From positions 124,001-188,000 of the forward strand of contig NW_008805091.1 of the NCBI RefSeq assembly GCF_000004825.1: a stretch of 64,000 bases of DNA. Reading direction: 5' to 3'. The stretch is from Heterostelium album PN500 (lineage: Eukaryota > Evosea > Eumycetozoa > Acytosteliales > Acytosteliaceae). The notes under the pieces were generated by a model, which worked only from the letters and a program-made list of their open reading frames with translations, had not been told where the DNA came from and searched no databases. Made by a program: the position numbers and the translations under genes. Shown here piece after piece: positions 58,300 to 64,000 of this stretch; the stretch's first letter is position 1, and each line of letters opens with the position of its first letter.

Positions 58300-60765
58300 A
58301 ACGAATTTAAGATTAATAGTAGTCAAATAGAAAACAAAACAATAGATACCAATCCCGCAACATCATCAATACACCACCCCAGCAGCAGTATCTCCAAATT
58401 AAGTTTGCTATTTGGATCAACTAACAACATCAATAGCAACGCATACATCAATAGCAACAACAACAACAACAACAGTAGCAGTAGATCACCGGTAGTAGGT
58501 AGCAGCAGCAGCAGTGGATCAAACTCGACAATACTCATCAATAACGCTGCTTATCCTACTACACCAGTAAAACTAACGAGTAGCGCCAGCAATATTACTG
58601 GTCAATATATCGATTATTCCAATAAAATACTTCCAACAACAACAACAACGACAACAACAACAGCAACACCAACAACACCTACATCATTTGTACAACCAAA
58701 AACAACACAACCAATTCTATTACCAAAACCAGATTCAATCACCAGTGTACCACCCAGAGAACTACCAACAAGCTCAACAACAACAACAAATTATATAGCA
58801 AAACCAGCACCTGCAATTTCAACAATACCAACATCACCAACATTACCAACAACAAAACCAAAAATAATTATAAAGGAATCAAAAACTCCTGCAATATCAA
58901 CTCCAATAATAACACCTGCAATAACACCAATATTACCGACAACAACAACAACAACAACAACAACAGCATCAACAACATCAACAGTATCATCGCCATCAGT
59001 ACCAACAACACCAGCAAGACCGACAACACCAACTAAACAATCAAAAGCACCAGCAAAACAAACACCAACAAAGCAAATAAAGTCAACACAAACAGTACCA
59101 ACTTTATCAATAGTACCAACCCAAACAGTATCAACACCAACATCAACAACAACAGTAGTATCACTACCATCATCACCATCATCACCAGATATTTCTGACG
59201 ACGACGACAACGAATCAACAGATAAAATGAAGAAGACAAAGAGAAGAGGATGCGCTAGGTATACAGATGAGGAAGTGGATAGATTGATCCATTTGTCAGT
59301 TGAGTTTGACAGTAGACTTGATTTGATCATGGAGGCTGAGCCGTTCAACGAAGGTAAATTCAGCAAGCGTCAACTCTATGATAAGATACGTGCATTGGAT
59401 GGTAGGATCAAGGAATACAGAAAAAATATGCGACAACCTCCAAAGAAACGTGGTAGAAATTCAGTCGATCAATCCAATGGCATCGATTCTTCAAAGTTAC
59501 TCGAAAACATTTCTGTGAAACTCTCACCGGAAAACGACAAAGAAAAGGATGCTGCATTACAGAAAATACTACTCAACAACCCGTTGGCTGGTGTCATGGT
59601 GCCACAGAGAAAGAAGAGAAGAAGAAGAAGAGGTCAGCCAAAATATATACCATCATCATCCGATGATGACGAGGAGGAAGAAGAGGAAGATGAAAAGGAA
59701 GTAGAGAAAGAGAAAGTGAAAGAAAAAGAAAAAGAGAAGGAGCGTGGAAAGGCTGGTGATGATGATGACGAAGATGCCACCGAAAATTCAGTTCACTCTG
59801 ATTCGGATTCATCGTCATCATCGTCCGATGATGAACTGAGGCAGAAATATAAGCGACTAAACGAAAGAGCAAAGGCTATTGAGCGTGCCAAACAAATTAA
59901 AAAAACACCTCCCAAAGAACAACAACAACAAGCAGCCACTCCAAATTCTTCTAGTAAAAAGCAAAAGACATCAGCCAATACTAATATCAACAATAATAAT
60001 AACACTTCAACACCATCAATGAATACAAGATCAAAGACATTGCAACAACATCAAGTTCAGCAACAACAACAGCAACAGCAAATACAACACCAACAACCAC
60101 AACAACAACCACCAATGCTTCATAATTCACAATCATCAACTCCAGATAGTCATTCACATAATAAGCAGAATCTTCATGATATCTCACCATCATTATCCAA
60201 CAACATTTTCAATAGTTTGTTAAAATCCAGAAATTCTTCAAATAATCTCTCCTCTGTACCCACACCCTATATGAACACAATCTCAACATCACCAACTTCC
60301 TATCAATCGAACAACTCTGTTCCCATACATCATTCATTTAGTTCACCCAGCTCTACTCCGAACAACAACAATAATTCATTTTTCCATCAATCATCAGTTT
60401 TACGTCCAAATTCAACCGCTCAAAGCCAACCTCCACCCACAACCAATTCATTCTACAGACTGGAAACACCGAAAAATCTATTAATTTTCCTTCCCACTCA
60501 CCCTGACGAGAGGGTCAAAGCAACAGTCGATCAAGGAAACATTACAGTGCACATCACCAATCTACAGGCATTTAATTGGTTCAAGAAAAATAGAAACATC
60601 GAAGTCATCAAAGAAGAGGCTAGCCGTGTAGTAACTTTTGCTCATCCTGGCAAACCATATGGTGTACCGATTCGTGTCAAAGGTATTGAAGATGTCAGTG
60701 GAATTGCATTCGTATTTGAAAATACCTTTCAAGAATTAACTGTATCCTTAAATGACATTGAATAA
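58300..60765 (+). CDS. Large basic/acidic nuclear-type protein; start codon unresolved
   Basis: An open frame runs from an acceptor-like TAATAG at 58297-58299 to the stop at 60765, about 821 codons, but has no ATG before 59227. The first 310 or so codons are Thr/Pro/Ser-rich. From 59227 come KMKKTKRRGCARYTDEEVDRLI and a helical DNA-binding-like segment (to about 'IRALDGRIKEYRK'), basic motifs (KKRGRN, RKKRRRRRG), acidic and Ser-rich stretches, a poly-Gln/Asn part, and a conserved-looking 95-residue C-terminal domain (NLLIFLPTHPDERVKATV ... FENTFQELTVSL). It is probably a nuclear regulator. Starting at 59227 gives 512 aa; a longer form needs an unseen 5' exon or a non-AUG start. No family recognised. 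Confidence 0.6.
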   Translation, partial: NEFKINSSQIENKTIDTNPATSSIHHPSSSISKLSLLFGSTNNINSNAYINSNNNNNNSSSRSPVVGSSSSSGSNSTILINNAAYPTTPVKLTSSASNITGQYIDYSNKILPTTTTTTTTTATPTTPTSFVQPKTTQPILLPKPDSITSVPPRELPTSSTTTTNYIAKPAPAISTIPTSPTLPTTKPKIIIKESKTPAISTPIITPAITPILPTTTTTTTTTASTTSTVSSPSVPTTPARPTTPTKQSKAPAKQTPTKQIKSTQTVPTLSIVPTQTVSTPTSTTTVVSLPSSPSSPDISDDDDNESTDKMKKTKRRGCARYTDEEVDRLIHLSVEFDSRLDLIMEAEPFNEGKFSKRQLYDKIRALDGRIKEYRKNMRQPPKKRGRNSVDQSNGIDSSKLLENISVKLSPENDKEKDAALQKILLNNPLAGVMVPQRKKRRRRRGQPKYIPSSSDDDEEEEEEDEKEVEKEKVKEKEKEKERGKAGDDDDEDATENSVHSDSDSSSSSSDDELRQKYKRLNERAKAIERAKQIKKTPPKEQQQQAATPNSSSKKQKTSANTNINNNNNTSTPSMNTRSKTLQQHQVQQQQQQQQIQHQQPQQQPPMLHNSQSSTPDSHSHNKQNLHDISPSLSNNIFNSLLKSRNSSNNLSSVPTPYMNTISTSPTSYQSNNSVPIHHSFSSPSSTPNNNNNSFFHQSSVLRPNSTAQSQPPPTTNSFYRLETPKNLLIFLPTHPDERVKATVDQGNITVHITNLQAFNWFKKNRNIEVIKEEASRVVTFAHPGKPYGVPIRVKGIEDVSGIAFVFENTFQELTVSLNDIE

Positions 60766-60810
60766 ACAAAAATAATAATAGATATTGAGTTTCGTTTTTA
60801 TTCAAACTTT

Positions 60811-63800
60811 TTAAATGAGTTGATTTTCTTTTTGATATTTCTTTTTTCTTTTGATAGTCAGAACGAAATAGTAGATGAGACACGACAGTGTTAGAATTCC
60901 AATGCCGGAAATGATGAATCCAGAGGCAAGCGATGCGTTGTCCAGTGCACGACTGTTGAAAACCATTGCACAGACGCATAGAATCAAACTGAAATGTGTT
61001 TCCAAATCGTTGTGTAGTTTATCTCTGTGTGGTGCCAGAAGCCAATTCAGGCAGGTAAAGAACAAACCAAAAGTAGAGAGGAACAACGCTTTCGTATCCA
61101 AATGGTAGATTGTACTGATGGTGGTGAAAATAAAACAAAGCGATCGAACCATCAAAACAATGTCCCACCATACATAGCCATTTCGATACTTTATAAAGAA
61201 TATCTTTTTGAAAAATGAATTACCCCTTGCCAGTTGAATGATGATCAATAGTGGAACTCCAACAATGACCACGGCAATAATAAAAATGGCTAAAACAAAG
61301 AGTGGATAATGTTGGTCGGTGAAGCACTGGATCGATACATCGAGCGAGAGATAGTAGTGATCTCCAATCTGGTAGCAAGATACCAAACTTAGTGAAATAA
61401 AAGCCAGTGGTGTGTAAAGGGTAATTAAATGGCTGAAAATTGAGTATGCAATGTCAACTTCGAATCGCTCAACAATAGCAGTGGAAAAGGTTTTGAAGAA
61501 ACGACAGGCAATTCTCTTACCAACATTGAAAAAGGAGCACAACAAGATCATTCCCAGAATGAGTGTGATGGAGATGATATTCTTCCAAGCATAGTTGAGC
61601 AACGGAGAAATACAATTGGTAGGCCAAAAGTCAATTTGGAAATTGAACAGAGGCAGGATAGCTACATATCTAATGTCAAACGAAATAACTGATATCATTT
61701 GAACGCACACCAAGAAATTAAACAGAACGGTTCCCGATGGAATCTTGTAGATTGAGAGGAACAGGAAGTAGGCAGTAAAGAACAAAAGTATTCCAACCAC
61801 CAGTAAATAGTTCATGCTACCCTCTGGACAATATTCACAGTAGGACTTGACTTTGAAATAATCGTTTTCACACTTGGAACAAAGCAAACCGTATTGATGC
61901 TCACGACACTGATTGAATTCACAGATGGTCGGTGCACATTCGTAGATATCTGGTGGATATACATCTGGAAGTAAATAGAATCCGGGCATCGTTGTGATTG
62001 TATTTCCACCAGGACATCTAACTTTTTCCATACCGATTTGACTGCACAGGTAGCAAGTTTGACCATCCCACCCATAGGTTCCAACCGGACATATCTCACA
62101 GCTACCCGAAGTGATCTCTGGGAAATATCCAGGTAAACAACCTGTTGAATTTGCTCTCAATGTACTAGAGAAGTTTCTGTTTGTGGTATTAGCCTGGAAA
62201 ACAAGTTCCAATCCAATTGGGATGTCGAGGCTCAATGAATATTGAACCCATCCTTGTTGTGTTGACTCTGTATATACTTTTGAAATGAAAACCAAATTAT
62301 CATCGACTACCTTTGATATGATGACCTGTACAGATATCGATTCACGAAGTACACTAATAATTTGTTTATAAGCATCGTACAAAGCAACTTGAATTACGAA
62401 TGTTGTATTTGGTTGAATAGTTGTTGTTCCAACAAGTGAAATATTCATCCTTACAGGACCTATAAATATTTTATTAATATATACCTTTAATAGTTTATAA
62501 TTATCTAAAGTAACATACCTGATGCGTAAATTGGACCAAATATTGCATAGTTATCTATGATAGTATTATTTTTAGTGGTTACACAAGACTCTGGTGTATC
62601 ACATGTTCCAATTGCACATCTGCCAGAGTTTGTGTCGTCATAACAACATGCACCAGATCCATAACTAACAGTGTTTGAATTGAATATATCGTTGGTGTGT
62701 AGTGAGTAGGAATTTAGAGCTACGTAAACCACTCCACCATTTTGACCAGCATTATTAAAAGAATAATTGTTATTGTTTGACCACATATTTGAATTTACCA
62801 GGGTAATAGCACCACCACAATTATTGATATCTATCGATTCTTTGGTTGAGTATGGTTGATTGGCCGAGTTTGAAGAAAAAGTAGAGTTCATTACCGATAT
62901 CATTTGTGAGTTAAAGGCAGAGATTGCTGAACCAGAGATAGCAAAGTTCATATCAAAAGTACATCCACTTATTTCAATTAGCCGATCTGTGTTGCCATCG
63001 AAATACAATACACCGTACATACCACCATTTTGTGAAAATTTACTGTTGGTAATGGTAACAGACGAGGTCTGTACGGCTATGGACGAACTGAATTCTGCAT
63101 ATAGTTCGTGATTATAAAACGTAACTAAATCCATAACCAAAACACTTTTAGCGACCTGAATGATTGCCACTGAATGAGGAGAGCCATTCGATGAAAAGAT
63201 GCAATTGTAAATATTCAATTCAATTGATTCAACATTAAACAATTGATTCTCTGGATGATTGACCTCGAAATACGTATTTTTAACAATGAACGTAGTTGGT
63301 TCCACTACTGAGTTGCCTAAAACCTGAAATCCACCTTGGTTGGCTTGGACTTCGCAATCATCCAGTATTAGAGTGCCTCCAACGACATCGAACAGATACC
63401 CTATGGTATAAACGTTCGCGTCAAACATAGTTTTCTCGATACGAGCAAAAGAATTCGTCAATTTAATTCCTGTTCCTCCACTATTCCCATTGAAATAAGA
63501 GTCGGAGATATATACATTGGATGTCACAATGTTAAATATACTGATTGTAGGCGAAGTCAAATTGTAAAAGTTACTATTTAAAATGGTGAGGGAACAATCT
63601 TGGAAGGTCATCATATTGTTGCCTGCAGAATTTCCTTCAATATTGGCCTCGGCCATATAAATAGTGGAGTTTAGGTAGTAGCCAACTGGAGTGTCATAGG
63701 CATTTAAGTTAGTGAAAAAAGTCTCTGTTAAATTGAGATAGGAGTTTACAACATATAATCCTGTACTTGGAATAGTTAAATCGATATCGGTTTCATAGAA

Positions 63801-64000
63801 AGATCCAGTAGAGTTGAGAATTGAAAATGACTCCATGCCATCGACAGTGCTAACCGTACTCCAGTAAGTATAGGACACGGCAAACTGTGAATTGGTAATC
63901 AATAGGAATTGAGTGTTTCTGCTGAATGTCGCAAAATATAAAGTGAAATCACAGTTATCCACTTCAATAGGGTATTTCGTTGCCAAAAAGTTGTCGGTCG
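60811..64000 (-). CDS. Large polytopic membrane protein with beta-helix-like ectodomain, N-terminus beyond window
   Basis: Partial at the right edge. Exons seen: from the edge to 62519, and 62459-60811, in phase at GPIYASG-PVRMN. The N-terminal part is a series of short beta-rich repeats with polar Asn/Ser/Thr turns ('VYISDSYFNGNSGGTGIKL', 'SVTITNSKFSQNGG', 'GGAITLVNSN') like a right-handed parallel beta-helix. Next comes a Cys-rich stalk (CLPGYFPEITSGSCEICPVGTYG and on, about 16 Cys), similar to Cys-rich ectodomains of surface receptors. About nine membrane segments follow ('NYLLVVGILLFFTAYFLFLS' to 'IGILTLSCLIYYFVL') and a Lys-rich tail. Likely a plasma-membrane protein; family known only as large dictyostelid membrane proteins. 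Only 45 bp separate its stop from the convergent neighbour. Confidence 0.7.

Overview
The window looks like nuclear DNA of a dictyostelid social amoeba. Intergenic DNA is very AT-rich with long A and T runs. Introns are short with GTAAGT-type donors. Many proteins carry Asn, Gln, Ser or Thr homopolymers. Core eukaryotic genes (RER1, CFIm25, CstF50, PAAF1, PWP1, importin-7, an AP endonuclease) sit beside dictyostelid-type genes (a CfaD-like secreted protease, F-box/LRR proteins). Exons are less AT-rich than in Dictyostelium discoideum, which suggests another dictyostelid group, but I cannot fix the species.

Layout. 1-9.8 kb: a possible relic exon, an F-box/LRR gene, a tandem pair of degenerate Ras-like CaaX GTPases with a third decayed copy, a coiled-coil gene, a selenoprotein S/VIMP-like gene and a PHAX-domain gene. 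10-23.7 kb: cfaD-like protease, CFIm25 (nudt21), a Tim17-family complex I-type subunit, the SCYL2 pseudokinase, PWP1, a 43-residue secreted-peptide gene and AP endonuclease. 23.8-37.3 kb: a 1529-residue protein joining CLU-like and LRR-like regions, RER1, a syntaxin, CstF50, a SET/MYND protein and an F-box protein. 37.3-41.6 kb: a gene-poor stretch holding an inverted-repeat structure. 41.6-64 kb: ethanolamine/choline kinase, a secreted protein with a CVDGR motif, PAAF1, a short coiled-coil gene, a USP-domain protein, importin-7/8, a CaaX-tailed low-complexity protein, a 78-residue secreted protein, a basic nuclear-type protein and a polytopic membrane protein that runs off the right edge.

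The genes are not an operon. They serve RNA 3'-end processing (CFIm25, CstF50), nuclear transport (PHAX-like, importin), membrane traffic (RER1, syntaxin, SCYL2, prenylated proteins), proteasome control (PAAF1), ER quality control (VIMP-like), DNA repair and secreted signalling (cfaD and two small secreted peptides). I built exon models by reading splice sites and checking that reading phase closes; in almost every gene the phases close exactly. The clear exception is the AP endonuclease, where two A/T homopolymers each carry one base too many. I saw no tRNA, rRNA, CRISPR array or recognisable retroelement.
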